DNA of 64,000 nucleotides, taken from Salibacterium salarium. Its GTDB lineage: Bacteria; Bacillota; Bacilli; Bacillales; Marinococcaceae. Numbering within the stretch: the first letter of the stretch is position 1; every line of letters starts with the position of its first letter. The notes below the pieces were generated by a model. That model made no database searches. It had not been told where the DNA came from and saw nothing but the letters and a program-made list of their open reading frames with translations. The DNA lies in contig NZ_JAUSUM010000001.1 of NCBI RefSeq assembly GCF_030813635.1, positions 868,001 to 932,000 on the forward strand, in the 5' to 3' direction. The translations under genes and the position numbers were made by a program. Of this stretch, positions 8,069 to 17,081 are shown piece after piece.

Positions 8069-8890
8069 TTGAATAAAAAATGGTTATTAAGTTTGTTTCT
8101 TGCCGTATTTGTATCGGTTATAGCGGCATGTGGTAATGGAGACGAATCAGAGGGAGAAAACAGTGAAGGATCAGATACACAAGAGGAAGAGACAGATGGA
8201 GAAAGTGAGGGTACATCTGAAGATGGCGAAGCAGCTTCTGAAGACGGAGGAAGTACTGAAACTCCAGAGCCTGATTTAGAAGGTACTCCTGACGTTGTTG
8301 CTGAAGTAAATGGAGAAGAAATAACAAAAGATGAGTTTGAAACATCTTATGAAGGGCAATTTCAACAAGCAGCGATGCAATCTCAAATGACTGGACAAGA
8401 ACTTGATCAAGACCAATTAAAACAACAAGTGGCAGAAAGCTTGATTAGTACGGAACTTCTTACACAGGAAGCAAATAATCGAGATATTGAAGCATCACAA
8501 GAAGAGATAGACAATACAGTAAGTGATTTGGTAGAACAAAACAATCTTGAATCAAAAGACGCGTTTTTATCCACTCTAGAGGAACAGCAAGGGATGAGTG
8601 AAGAAGATGTCATGTCCCAAGTTGAACTGCAGGTAAAAATGGAAAAGCTTATTTCAGAAGAAGCTGGTGATATCGAGCCAACAGAAGAGGAATTACAAGA
8701 AGCTTATGATCAGGTAACAGCCCAACAAGAACAGATGAGTGGTGAAGATGGAGAAGAAGTAGAAATTCCATCGTTTGAAGAAATGAAACCAGATCTTAAA
8801 GAGCAAGTAAAGACTCAAAAAGAATCGGAAGCATCTCAAACGCTTGTCGAAGACCTTCGTGAGGATGCGGACATTACGAACAACCTATAA
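8069..8890 (+). CDS. Lipoprotein with SurA N-terminal-type (PrsA-like) chaperone domain
   Basis: A 273-residue lipoprotein. A signal peptide ends in a lipobox (VIAAC, lipidated Cys at residue 21), followed by a long acidic Glu/Ser/Asp/Gly linker to about residue 75. Next comes a SurA_N-like chaperone domain (VVAEVNGEEITKDEFE ... QQVAESLISTELLTQEA). Unlike PrsA it has no recognisable parvulin prolyl isomerase domain. It would sit on the outer face of the membrane and may help fold secreted proteins; this is inferred from the domain. The start is TTG 8069 behind AAAGGAGA. It is monocistronic, with its own terminator. Confidence 0.82.
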   Translation: MNKKWLLSLFLAVFVSVIAACGNGDESEGENSEGSDTQEEETDGESEGTSEDGEAASEDGGSTETPEPDLEGTPDVVAEVNGEEITKDEFETSYEGQFQQAAMQSQMTGQELDQDQLKQQVAESLISTELLTQEANNRDIEASQEEIDNTVSDLVEQNNLESKDAFLSTLEEQQGMSEEDVMSQVELQVKMEKLISEEAGDIEPTEEELQEAYDQVTAQQEQMSGEDGEEVEIPSFEEMKPDLKEQVKTQKESEASQTLVEDLREDADITNNL

Positions 8891-8938
8891 TTTTTTATCT
8901 GGACCATACAGATAAGGAACATCCGAAATAGTAAAAAA

Positions 8939-8977
8939 GATTCCGGTTATCGTTTTTGGATAATCGGAATCTTTTTT
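8939..8977 (+). terminator. Rho-independent terminator
   Basis: Stem AGATTCCGGTTAT / ATAATCGGAATCT with one mismatch, followed by six T residues. Confidence 0.85.
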
Positions 8978-9035
8978 GGTTATTAGTCAGAAATCCACTC
9001 GAATGAAATGAGGGATCTACACTCTATTTATTTTT

Positions 9036-10487
9036 TTACAAAGGAAAAGGACGATCTTCTGCTTGTACACTGACCCATTGAACAGTAGTGAATTCTTCTA
9101 GTATCCATTCCCCATTAAAACGTCCGATACCGGATTGTTTTTCGCCTCCGAACGGAAGATGAGCTTCGTCATTAACGGATTGATCGTTAACGTGAACCAT
9201 GCCGGAGTTCAATTGACGAGCAACCTGCATGCCGTGGTAACGGTCTTGAGTAAAGACAGAACCGCTTAAGCCATATGGCGAATCATTAGCAGTACGTATC
9301 GCTTCTTCTTCGCTCGAAACTTTAATTAGTGTCGATACGGGCCCAAAAACTTCATTTTTTGCGGCTGGCATGTCGTTTGTCACGTCAGATAAAACAACTG
9401 GGGGAATAACGTTGCCGTTGATTGAAAATTCGGTTTGTAGGGTAGCGCCAGCGTCGACTGTACCTTGAACAAGTTGGTGAATATTATCGACTTGTTCTTG
9501 ATTAATGATAGGACCAACCATTACTTCTTCATCTTCTGGATTACCGGATTTTATTGTTTTCGCTACGTTTGTAAATTCTTTAACGAATTCATCGTAAATG
9601 TCTTCATGAATAATGACCCGATTCAAGGCAAGGCATATTTGTCCCTGGTGGAGATATGATCCAAACACAGCTGCTTTTGCTGCTTTTTTCACGTCGGCAT
9701 CTTGAAGAACAACCATTGCATTATTACCGCCGAGTTCTAATGCTGTCTCTTTTAAATGTTTCGCAGCAAGTTCTGCAATGTGTGTTCCTACTTCTGTCGA
9801 GCCGGTGAATGATAATAAAGCCGGTACAGGATGCGTAACGAAAGCGTCCCCGATTTCGGAACCGCGTCCGGCTGTTACGTGAAGTACACCGGCGGGAAAG
9901 CCAGCTTCTTCAAACAGAGCTGCGATAAGAAATCCTGATGTAACAGGTGTATCTGACGCCGGTTTAACGACGACGGTGTTTCCGGTAGCAATGGCTGGCG
10001 CAATGGATCTCATAGCTAAGTGGAATGGGAAATTCCACGGGCCAATCATACCTATGACTCCTTTCGCGGAACGATACGTATAATTTTCCTTCCCAGGTGT
10101 ATTGGACGGAGCGGTAGAACCGTGAATCCGATTAGGGAATGAAGCAGATTCAAAGACAATGTTGGACGCTGTGTTAAATTCGGTTTCTGCTTTTAATTTA
10201 CTACTACCAGACTCTTGAATAAGCCAATTGATAATGGTGTCTTTATTCTGTTGCATGACTTCGTATAAACGGCGGAGATAGTATTGTTTTTCTCCAGGGG
10301 AGTGCGCATCCCATGTTTTTTGATAATCGTTTGCGGATTGGTAAGCGAGATCTAAGTCGTCCTGATTGGCAGAAACGATAACCCCGAGAGACTCTCCATT
10401 ATAAGGGTTTGTATTTTCTATCGTTTTTTTAGAGGATCCTGTTACCCATGATCCATTTATATATTGCTTTGTAAAATCAGTGTGCAT
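9036..10487 (-). CDS. Aldehyde dehydrogenase (NAD(P)+), benzaldehyde/vanillin dehydrogenase-like
   Basis: A 483-residue aldehyde dehydrogenase that oxidises an aldehyde to the acid with NAD(P)+. The catalytic residues are present: Glu251 in LELGG and the nucleophile Cys285 in GQICLALNR. The cofactor-binding segments IGPWNFPF and FTGSTEVG are also present. The overall style (IHGSTAPSNTPGKENYTYR) resembles the aromatic-aldehyde group (YfmT/XylC-like), but the substrate is not settled. ATG 10487 is preferred over GTG 10496 because AAGGGTGA lies 5 bases before it. It stands alone, divergent from a flavin oxidoreductase gene. Confidence 0.88.
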   Translation of the reverse strand: MHTDFTKQYINGSWVTGSSKKTIENTNPYNGESLGVIVSANQDDLDLAYQSANDYQKTWDAHSPGEKQYYLRRLYEVMQQNKDTIINWLIQESGSSKLKAETEFNTASNIVFESASFPNRIHGSTAPSNTPGKENYTYRSAKGVIGMIGPWNFPFHLAMRSIAPAIATGNTVVVKPASDTPVTSGFLIAALFEEAGFPAGVLHVTAGRGSEIGDAFVTHPVPALLSFTGSTEVGTHIAELAAKHLKETALELGGNNAMVVLQDADVKKAAKAAVFGSYLHQGQICLALNRVIIHEDIYDEFVKEFTNVAKTIKSGNPEDEEVMVGPIINQEQVDNIHQLVQGTVDAGATLQTEFSINGNVIPPVVLSDVTNDMPAAKNEVFGPVSTLIKVSSEEEAIRTANDSPYGLSGSVFTQDRYHGMQVARQLNSGMVHVNDQSVNDEAHLPFGGEKQSGIGRFNGEWILEEFTTVQWVSVQAEDRPFPL

Positions 10488-10693
10488 GTGTCTCACCCTT
10501 TCTTTTGTTACCGGTTATCTCCGGTGGTAATGTATGATATACCTTGCTGAATACTTTTTCAAACAATTGAATTTACTATAGAAATAGATGGAATGATAAA
10601 CCGGCCACTGAGCAAAAATACAATAAAACACAGGGCTCGATGTTATAATGATACGTGAATTCGAAAGTTAAACAAGCAAAGGAGAAATTTCAC

Positions 10694-11698
10694 ATGTCAA
10701 CAATACAAATACCCGTTTCTGTCTTAAATTTAGCTCCTATTCGACAGGGAGAGAGCGCCAAAGATGCAATTGATTCCATGGTTGATTTGGCGCAGGCGAC
10801 GGAAAAAATGGGGTACAGCAGATATTGGATTGCCGAGCACCATAATACATCAACGTTGGTAAGCTCTGCGACTTCTATCCTCATAAAGCACACGTTAGAA
10901 CACACAGAACACATTCGTGTGGGGTCAGGCGGTATTATGCTGCCAAACCATTCGCCTTTGGTAGTAGCGGAACAATTTGGAACGATGGCAACCCTTTATC
11001 CAGATCGATTGGATTTGGGTCTTGGCCGGGCTCCAGGTACAGATATGTTGACTGCCAGTGCATTAAGGCGGTCTCAGAGTGACCAGGCAGTTTATTCTTT
11101 TCCAGAAGATGTGAAATCTCTTCTTACTTACTTTGGGTCAGAAGAAGAACAAGGTTACGTAAAAGCAGATTTAGGTATTGATTCTAATATTCCGCTTTAT
11201 ATCCTTGGTTCATCAACGGACTCGGCTGTTTTGGCAGCGAAATTAGGTTTGCCGTATGTATTTGCTTCTCATTTTGCACCAACGCATATGGAAGAAGCGA
11301 TTTCGATTTACCGCCAGCAGTTCCAGCCATCGGAATATCTGGATTCTCCTTATATGATGGTATGTTTAAATGTCATTGCGGCGGAAAGTGATGAAGAGGC
11401 TAAGTTGGAACAAACGACGATGCAGCAATTTTTCTTAAATGTGGTCCGAGGTTCCAGACAGCCATTAAGTCCTCCAGTCGAAAACATGGATGAGCTTTGG
11501 AGTACGCGCGAGAAAGAAATGTCGACATCTATGTCCAGCATGACCTTACTAGGAAGTAAAGACTCGATACGAGAACAATTGACACGTTTTCAAGAAAAGT
11601 ATGATGTAGATGAAATTATGGCTGTATCTTACATTTATGACCGCGATAAACAAAAACGTTCATATGAGATTTTAAAAGAAATAGTAGGTGACAAATAA
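10694..11698 (+). CDS. LLM-class (luciferase-like) flavin-dependent oxidoreductase
   Basis: A 334-residue single-component luciferase-like monooxygenase. The N-terminus [17 protein letters not shown] and the segments [24 protein letters not shown] and [11 protein letters not shown] are typical of the MsnO8/YwcH-type group. Such enzymes use reduced flavin and O2; the substrate is unknown. The start ATG 10694 follows AAAGGAG; a longer frame from 10655 adds residues that do not match the family N-terminus. A long hairpin follows the stop. Confidence 0.88.
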   Translation: MSTIQIPVSVLNLAPIRQGESAKDAIDSMVDLAQATEKMGYSRYWIAEHHNTSTLVSSATSILIKHTLEHTEHIRVGSGGIMLPNHSPLVVAEQFGTMATLYPDRLDLGLGRAPGTDMLTASALRRSQSDQAVYSFPEDVKSLLTYFGSEEEQGYVKADLGIDSNIPLYILGSSTDSAVLAAKLGLPYVFASHFAPTHMEEAISIYRQQFQPSEYLDSPYMMVCLNVIAAESDEEAKLEQTTMQQFFLNVVRGSRQPLSPPVENMDELWSTREKEMSTSMSSMTLLGSKDSIREQLTRFQEKYDVDEIMAVSYIYDRDKQKRSYEILKEIVGDK

Positions 11699-11701
11699 TG
11701 A

Positions 11702-11738
11702 AGAAGAAGGAGCTGTCATAGAGGCAGCTCCTTCTTCT
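11702..11738. terminator. Long-stem hairpin after the flavin oxidoreductase gene
   Basis: A perfect 14-bp stem (AGAAGAAGGAGCTG / CAGCTCCTTCTTCT) with a 9-base loop. The T-tract is weak on both strands, so it may be a bidirectional terminator between this gene and the convergent HxlR gene. Confidence 0.6.
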
Positions 11739-11796
11739 GCTACTGTGGTGGGTGTTGTGGTAAATTTGGATAGTGGAGGAAATCTATATTACTGCT

Positions 11797-12144
11797 TTAT
11801 GAACTGTTTTCTGTTTGCTTATTCATTTTATGCAGAGTGTGTTTCGTACCCCATTCATGCATGGCTTCCAAAATCGGTTCTAATCCCCTGCCGTATTCAG
11901 TGATGGAGTATTCCACTTTGGGTGGAACTTGTGGATATACGGTACGTTCGATAATGTCCTCTTCTTCTAACTCTCTCAATTGTTTTGTTAACATTTTTTG
12001 CGTAATACCAGGCATTTTTCGTTTCAATTCATTAAAACGTTTAGTCCCTTCTTGTAACAAGTGTAATAAAATAATAGGTTTCCATTTTCCAACTAAAATG
12101 CTTAAAGCATCTTCAACACGGCATTGTTCCGGTATTTTCTCCAC
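11797..12144 (-). CDS. HxlR-family winged-helix transcriptional regulator
   Basis: A 115-residue winged-helix protein of the HxlR family (YodB/HypR/CatR group in Bacillus). The key segments are [40 protein letters not shown] and [11 protein letters not shown] Cys at residue 8 lies where redox- or quinone-sensing HxlR proteins have their reactive cysteine; sensing is inferred. The start is GTG 12144 with GGAGGG upstream. It is divergent from a flavin monooxygenase/FMN reductase pair. An inverted repeat (12159-12176) just upstream is a likely operator, suggesting autoregulation and control of the divergent genes. Confidence 0.9.
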   Translation of the reverse strand: MEKIPEQCRVEDALSILVGKWKPIILLHLLQEGTKRFNELKRKMPGITQKMLTKQLRELEEEDIIERTVYPQVPPKVEYSITEYGRGLEPILEAMHEWGTKHTLHKMNKQTENSS

Positions 12145-12158
12145 CTTAATCCCTCCTC

Positions 12159-12176
12159 AGTATCATTTATGATACT
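12159..12176. promoter_or_regulatory. Candidate HxlR-type operator
   Basis: AGTATCAT-TT-ATGATACT is an 8-2-8 inverted repeat 15 bases from the HxlR start codon. Its core resembles the A/T-rich palindrome recalled for YodB of B. subtilis (TACTATTTATAGTA). Possible TATAAT -10 elements for the divergent gene lie at 12214 and 12221. Confidence 0.6.
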
Positions 12177-12284
12177 ATACCACTTTTAAGTGCGTACTTA
12201 TGCGAAATTGCATTATAATCTATAATAACATTGAAAAGGTAAAACATCATTGTTGTTATTTAAAGAAAGAATGGTGAACATGAA

Positions 12285-13343
12285 ATGGAACAATATCGTA
12301 TCGATGAAAGCAAAGGATTAGAGTTTGGGATTTATACATTGGGCGATCATTTGCCTGATCCACATAGTGGAGAGAGAATCTCGGCAGAAGACCGGATTCA
12401 TGAAATTATTGAATACGCGAAGCTTGCGGATCAAGCTGGCATTGATTTTTTCAGCGTGGGGGAAAGTCATCAAGACTATTTTGCTACTCAAGCGCACGCT
12501 GTAGTGCTCTCAAGCATTGCACAGGCTACAGAGAATATTAAACTTGCCAGCTCCTCAACTATTATCAGTACATCAGATCCGGTGCGTGTCTATGAAAATT
12601 TTGCAACCATTGATTTGATTTCGAAAGGACGTGCGGAGATTGTAGCAGGCCGTGCTTCACGAATAGGACTTTTTGATTTACTAGGGTACGATGTTCGTGA
12701 TTATGAAGAATTATATGAAGAAAAGTTTGATCTGCTGTTAAAAATTAACGAAGAAGAGGTTGTGAACTGGAATGGAGAATTTCGTGCGCCTCTAAATAAT
12801 GCCAAAGTTCTGCCGCGTCCACAGCAAGGGAAAATGCCGATTTGGCGCGCCGTCGGTGGAACACCGCAAAGTGCGATGAAGGCAGGTTATGCTGGTGTTC
12901 CAATGTTTATGGCTCATTTGGGTGGGCCAACGACAGCTTTTAAAAAAACTGTTGATGCATACCGAGAAGCTGCGCAAAGCAGTGGATTTGATCCAGCGGC
13001 ACTGCCTGTTGCAACGGCTGGATTTTTCTATACCGCAAAAACATCACAGCAGGCGCTGAAAGAGATGTATCCCCATATCAACGAGGGGATGAAACGCACG
13101 AACGGTGGCGGATTCTCTAAACAACTTTTTGCGCAAGGTGCACATAAAGAAAGTGTCATGAATATTGGCAGTCCACAGGAAATCATTGAAAAAATTCTCT
13201 ATCAGCACGAAGTGTTTGGGCACCAACGTTATATTGCTCAAATTGATTTTGGCGGCATGCCATTTGATAAATTAATGAAAAACATCGAAATAATTGGTAC
13301 AGAAATTTTACCAGCGATAAAAAAATATACGGCACAAAAGTAG
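12285..13343 (+). CDS. LLM-class flavin-dependent oxidoreductase
   Basis: A 352-residue luciferase-like monooxygenase of the two-component type. It shows LEFGIYTLGDHLPDP at the N-terminus, FSVGESHQDYFATQAH, LASSSTIISTSDPVRVYENF and VAGRASRIG, a pattern close to alkanal monooxygenase-like oxidoreductases. It starts at ATG 12285 and is followed 12 bases later by an FMN reductase gene that could supply reduced flavin. Substrate unknown; neighbouring HxlR regulation suggests induction by an electrophile or aromatic compound (inference). Confidence 0.88.
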   Translation: MEQYRIDESKGLEFGIYTLGDHLPDPHSGERISAEDRIHEIIEYAKLADQAGIDFFSVGESHQDYFATQAHAVVLSSIAQATENIKLASSSTIISTSDPVRVYENFATIDLISKGRAEIVAGRASRIGLFDLLGYDVRDYEELYEEKFDLLLKINEEEVVNWNGEFRAPLNNAKVLPRPQQGKMPIWRAVGGTPQSAMKAGYAGVPMFMAHLGGPTTAFKKTVDAYREAAQSSGFDPAALPVATAGFFYTAKTSQQALKEMYPHINEGMKRTNGGGFSKQLFAQGAHKESVMNIGSPQEIIEKILYQHEVFGHQRYIAQIDFGGMPFDKLMKNIEIIGTEILPAIKKYTAQK

Positions 13344-13355
13344 GGGGAGAGAACG

Positions 13356-13922
13356 ATGAAAATTATCGGTTTATCTGGTTCAAAAGTAGGGTCTAAAACA
13401 AAAACAGCGATGGATTATACGGTTCAATCTCTTACCAAAAACTATCCGGATGCCGAAATAACCTTATTGGATTTAGCTGATTATGATGTTCAATTTAGTG
13501 ATGGACGTCATTATTTGGACTATGACGGTGATACGGGGTATGTTGCACAGACAATAATGGAAGCTGATGCTATTATAATAGGAACTCCTATTTTTCAAGC
13601 ATCGATACCAGCTACATTAAAGAATATCTTTGATCTGCTTCCGGTAGATGCCTTGCGGGATAAAGTAGTCAGTATGCTTGTTACAGCAGGTTCACCCAAG
13701 CATTATTTAATCCCGGAACAACAGTTGAAACCTATTTTAGGATACATGAAAACACAAATTGTTCAGACGTATGTGTTTATTGAAGAGGAAAGCTTTTATC
13801 GAAAAGAAATTACGAATGACGATGTTTTATTCCGAATTGATCGTTTGGTAGAAGATACAGTGATATTAACAGAAACATTTACAAAGATAAGGGAAGAAAA
13901 AGAAGCAGAATACGACTTTTGA
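13356..13922 (+). CDS. NAD(P)H-dependent FMN reductase
   Basis: A 188-residue flavodoxin-fold reductase of the SsuE/NADPH-dependent FMN reductase group. It has an N-terminal phosphate-binding loop (IIGLSGSKVGSKTKTAMDY) and the flavin-contacting segment IIIGTPIFQASIPATLKNIFDLLP. It reduces FMN for use by a partner monooxygenase. The Shine-Dalgarno GGGGGAGAG and the 12-base gap indicate an operon with the preceding LLM-class gene. Confidence 0.88.
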   Translation: MKIIGLSGSKVGSKTKTAMDYTVQSLTKNYPDAEITLLDLADYDVQFSDGRHYLDYDGDTGYVAQTIMEADAIIIGTPIFQASIPATLKNIFDLLPVDALRDKVVSMLVTAGSPKHYLIPEQQLKPILGYMKTQIVQTYVFIEEESFYRKEITNDDVLFRIDRLVEDTVILTETFTKIREEKEAEYDF

Positions 13923-13979
13923 TTTTTTCTTAGGGGTATAAACCGATCGCCATGTTGTTTCATTATTAAGCACAGCAAT

Positions 13980-13999
13980 GGGGACAGGAACCTGTCCAT
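13980..13999. repeat. REP-like hairpin sequence
   Basis: GGACAGG-AA-CCTGTCC is a perfect 7-bp inverted repeat in the des upstream region. Sequences of this form (GGGACAGGAACCTGTCC) are recalled as dispersed repeats in Bacillus genomes; only one copy was noticed here. Confidence 0.45.
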
Positions 14000-14036
14000 A
14001 TGACACTTGTCATACTTCACTCCTGACATCTATGTC
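14000..14036. promoter_or_regulatory. Candidate DesR operator upstream of des
   Basis: Two dyads follow each other: ATGACA-CT-TGTCAT (14000-14013) and GACA-N4-TGTC (14025-14036). They lie about 60-100 bases upstream of a TATAAT -10 candidate (14098-14103) that lacks a good -35. This is the layout expected for an activator-dependent promoter such as that of B. subtilis des. Confidence 0.5.
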
Positions 14037-14126
14037 TTATTTTATTCAACCGTTTCCTTTACAATAAAGTATAGATTATATTTCGTTAATCTTTGGATAT
14101 AATATAAATAATTGTAGGGGGAAATG

Positions 14127-15146
14127 ATGAGTAAACAACAACAAGCAGAGCTAAAGAAAAGTGTCGCACCCTTTGCAGCACCAAATACAAAATCAAGTAT
14201 TTCTCAAATAATAAATACAATTTTTCCATTCTTCATCGTTTGGTTTCTTGCGTACCAAAGTTTATCTATCTCTATTTGGTTAACACTTCCACTAACAGTG
14301 GTGGCAGCCGGTTTTGCGGTCCGAACCTTTATTATACTCCATGATTGTGCCCATGATTCTTTTTTCAAAAGCAAAAAAGCGAATAGGATAGTAGGAACAT
14401 TAACCGGAATTATGACCCACTTTGCTTTCATGAAATGGAAACACAGTCACGCGATACATCATGCGACAAGTAGTAATTTAGATAAACGAGGTACAGGCGA
14501 TATATGGATGATGACAGTGGATGAATACAGAAATGCTTCCTTTGGAAAGAGGCTGCAATATCGTTTGTACCGTAATCCAATTGTTATGTTTGGGCTAGGA
14601 CCGTTTTTCTTGTTTCTTATTGAAAATCGATTTAATAAAAAGCAGGCAAAACGAAAAGAAAAGCTGAACACGTATATCATCAATGCTTCTATTGTCACTA
14701 TATATGCGTTATTGATTTGGGCTATAGGCTGGCAGGCATTTCTGATAGTACAAGTTCCAATTCTATTTGTATCAGGATCCCTTGGCATTTGGCTGTTTTA
14801 TGTTCAACATCAGTTTGAAGACTCTTATTTTGAAAATGAAGAAGACTGGAGCTTTGTAAAAGCCGCTGTTGATGGTAGTTCCTATTATAAGCTTCCTAAA
14901 GTGATGCAATGGATGACAGGAAACATTGGCTTCCATCACGTGCATCATCTCAGCCCGAGAGTCCCCAATTACAACTTGGAAAAAACACACGAAAATGTAA
15001 CGCCGCTCCAACAAGCGACTACAATCACGCTTGCATCAAGTTTGCAATCGATACGATTTCGTTTGTATGATGAAAAAAATAAATCCTTTGTAAACTTTAA
15101 AGAAATGAAAGCTCTATTGAAAAAAGAAAACCGTGTGTATCAATAA
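14127..15146 (+). CDS. des: Fatty-acid (acyl-lipid) desaturase
   Basis: A 339-residue integral membrane desaturase that introduces a cis double bond into acyl chains of membrane lipids. All three histidine boxes are present: HDCAHDSFF (about residue 74), HSHAIHHATSS (about residue 109) and HHVHHLSPRVPNY (about residue 271). Four or more membrane helices lie between them. It is very similar to B. subtilis Des along its length. ATG 14127 is preferred over the adjacent ATG 14124 for better spacing to GGGGG. The desK and desR genes follow, so the system is complete; expression should rise on cold shock through DesR. Confidence 0.95.
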   Translation: MSKQQQAELKKSVAPFAAPNTKSSISQIINTIFPFFIVWFLAYQSLSISIWLTLPLTVVAAGFAVRTFIILHDCAHDSFFKSKKANRIVGTLTGIMTHFAFMKWKHSHAIHHATSSNLDKRGTGDIWMMTVDEYRNASFGKRLQYRLYRNPIVMFGLGPFFLFLIENRFNKKQAKRKEKLNTYIINASIVTIYALLIWAIGWQAFLIVQVPILFVSGSLGIWLFYVQHQFEDSYFENEEDWSFVKAAVDGSSYYKLPKVMQWMTGNIGFHHVHHLSPRVPNYNLEKTHENVTPLQQATTITLASSLQSIRFRLYDEKNKSFVNFKEMKALLKKENRVYQ

Positions 15147-15173
15147 TTGTTGAAAATAAAAGTGTAAAATGGA

Positions 15174-15207
15174 GGGAGCCTTTCCACAGGAGGCTCCTTC
15201 TTCTGTT
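15174..15207 (+). terminator. Terminator or attenuator between des and desK
   Basis: Stem GGGAGCC / GGCTCC(T) with an 11-base loop and a T-rich tail, 28 bases after the des stop. It probably lowers read-through into desKR. Confidence 0.65.
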
Positions 15208-15251
15208 TTTGTTATACTTAATTGAAAACGATAGTAGAAAAGAGGTGCGGT

Positions 15252-16370
15252 GTGCAGAACTGGTTTCACATTTTCCCAAAAAACACAGGGCTAAGCTTGT
15301 ATGCTTGGATTATATTTTGTCTTCTTCCTTTTTATTTTGTAATCAGCTCTTCTGGTCCTATTGAAATTTTTATTGGTATTGTAGTTATTATCCTTTTTTT
15401 TACAACATATCGGTTGTCTTTTATAAAAAAGGGATGGACGGTTTACGTCTCTATTGGCATCGAAATGGTTATAAACGTCGGAATGACAATGTATTTTGGT
15501 TATGTATATTTTGCCCTGTTTCTTGCCTTTTTCATCGGGAATATACAACAGAAAGCCGGTTTTATCACATTGTATGTAGTTCATTTGACCACGACTATTT
15601 CCGCGATTAGTATCGGCTTTTTTATACAAAATCAAGTGTTTATGATGCAGATTCCGTTTATTGTTATTAGTGTTATTGGTGTTATATTGTTGCCGATTAG
15701 TATTTATAATCGAAACAAACGAGAACAATTAGAAAATGAACTTGAAGACGCAAATGAAAGAATTTCACAACTTATGGTGGTGGAGGAACGCCAGCGTATT
15801 GCGCGCGACTTACATGATACATTGGGCCAAAAGTTGTCTCTTATTGGATTTAAAAGTGATTTAGCTAAAAAGTTAATGGATGTTGATTCTGATTCAGCAA
15901 AATTAGAAATTGATGATATTCATCAAACAGCAAGAACTGCTTTAAAAGAAGTACGTGAGATCGTTTCTGATATGAAAAGGATAAAAGTAAAAGATGAAGT
16001 TACCCACGTGGAGGAAATTTTAAGAACGTCCGATATAGAGTTTCGACTCAAAGGGGATTCTCCTGAAAATCTCACGCTTCCTTTATTAAGTGAAAATGTC
16101 CTGAGTATGTGTTTAAAAGAAGCGGTAACGAACGTGGTGAAGCATAGTCAGGCTTCTGTTTGCCAAGTTTCTTTTAGGCAAGCGTCATCTGAATTGGTGA
16201 TGACGGTACATGATGATGGAATTGGAATCTCTTCTTTAGACGGTACTTTTTTCAAAGAAAGTGGACTTCAAGGAATGAAAGAACGTTTGGAATTTGTTAA
16301 TGGGAATCTACGTTATGAATCATTGAATGGCTTGAAACTAACGATACAAGTACCGCACATAGTTCAATAA
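15252..16370 (+). CDS. desK: Membrane thermosensor histidine kinase DesK
   Basis: A 372-residue sensor kinase. The N-terminal half has about five membrane helices, then a coiled coil and the HisKA_3 dimerisation domain (RIARDLHDTLGQKLSLIG) with the phospho-acceptor His188, the same number as in B. subtilis DesK. A HATPase_c domain follows with an intact N box (LKEAVTNVVKHS). It senses membrane thickness or fluidity and phosphorylates DesR in the cold. The start is taken as GTG 15252, close behind AGAGGTG, which matches the family N-terminus; an upstream TTG frame from 15222 is not supported. Confidence 0.94.
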   Translation: MQNWFHIFPKNTGLSLYAWIIFCLLPFYFVISSSGPIEIFIGIVVIILFFTTYRLSFIKKGWTVYVSIGIEMVINVGMTMYFGYVYFALFLAFFIGNIQQKAGFITLYVVHLTTTISAISIGFFIQNQVFMMQIPFIVISVIGVILLPISIYNRNKREQLENELEDANERISQLMVVEERQRIARDLHDTLGQKLSLIGFKSDLAKKLMDVDSDSAKLEIDDIHQTARTALKEVREIVSDMKRIKVKDEVTHVEEILRTSDIEFRLKGDSPENLTLPLLSENVLSMCLKEAVTNVVKHSQASVCQVSFRQASSELVMTVHDDGIGISSLDGTFFKESGLQGMKERLEFVNGNLRYESLNGLKLTIQVPHIVQ

Positions 16371-16391
16371 TCGAAGCAGGAGGGGTTCCGT

Positions 16392-16991
16392 GTGATTCGA
16401 ATTGTGATTGCAGAAGACCAGCAAATGCTCCTTGGAGCACTTGCTTCTTTACTTGATTTAGAAAAAGATATGGAAGTTATAGGAAAGGCAAAAAATGGAG
16501 AAGAAGCGGTGACGTTAGTAACGAAATACGAGCCTGATATTTGTATTATGGATATTGAAATGCCGAATAAAAGTGGGTTAGAGGCAGCTTTAGAATTGAA
16601 GGATCATTCTTGTAAAGTCATTGTTCTGACTACTTTTGCACGGACAGGTTATTTTGAAAGGGCGCGTAAAGCGGATGTGAATGGGTATTTGCTGAAAGAT
16701 AGTCCGAGTGAAGACTTGGCAAGCTCAATTCGTACGATTATGGATGGGAGAAGAGTGTATGCGCCAGAACTTGTCGATATGGCCTATGAGAATAACAATC
16801 CATTAACGGAGCGGGAAAGCCAAATTATTAGGTTAATCGCCGATGGCAAAACGACGAAGGAAATATCTAACCAGCTCTATATTAAAACGGGCACTGTTCG
16901 TAATTATGTGTCTGTTATACTGGATAAGCTCGAAGTGAGTAATCGCATTGAAGCAATTTCCCGGGTTGAAGAAAAAGGATGGTTTAAGTAA
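16392..16991 (+). CDS. desR: Response regulator DesR (NarL/FixJ type)
   Basis: A 199-residue response regulator. The receiver domain has the acidic pair E8/D9, the phospho-acceptor Asp54 in IMDIEMPNKSG, and the conserved Thr and Lys. The C-terminal LuxR-type helix-turn-helix contains LTERESQIIRLIADGKTTKEI and TVRNYVSVILDKL. In B. subtilis phosphorylated DesR activates des; dyads upstream of des here are candidate targets. The start is GTG 16392 behind GGAGGGG, and desK ends 21 bases upstream, so both genes are co-transcribed. Confidence 0.95.
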   Translation: MIRIVIAEDQQMLLGALASLLDLEKDMEVIGKAKNGEEAVTLVTKYEPDICIMDIEMPNKSGLEAALELKDHSCKVIVLTTFARTGYFERARKADVNGYLLKDSPSEDLASSIRTIMDGRRVYAPELVDMAYENNNPLTERESQIIRLIADGKTTKEISNQLYIKTGTVRNYVSVILDKLEVSNRIEAISRVEEKGWFK

Positions 16992-17081
16992 ACAAAGCCT
17001 TTTAATGACAGGGATCCGAGAAAACTTTTTTCTTCGTCACCTATCAATAGAAGCATAAGCAAGTGGAGGAGGAAGGCGGTT

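Noticed and set aside
15291-15728. 145-codon minus-strand frame inside desK
   Set aside because: It overlaps the membrane domain of the clearly conserved desK gene and has no family-like features or ribosome-binding site.
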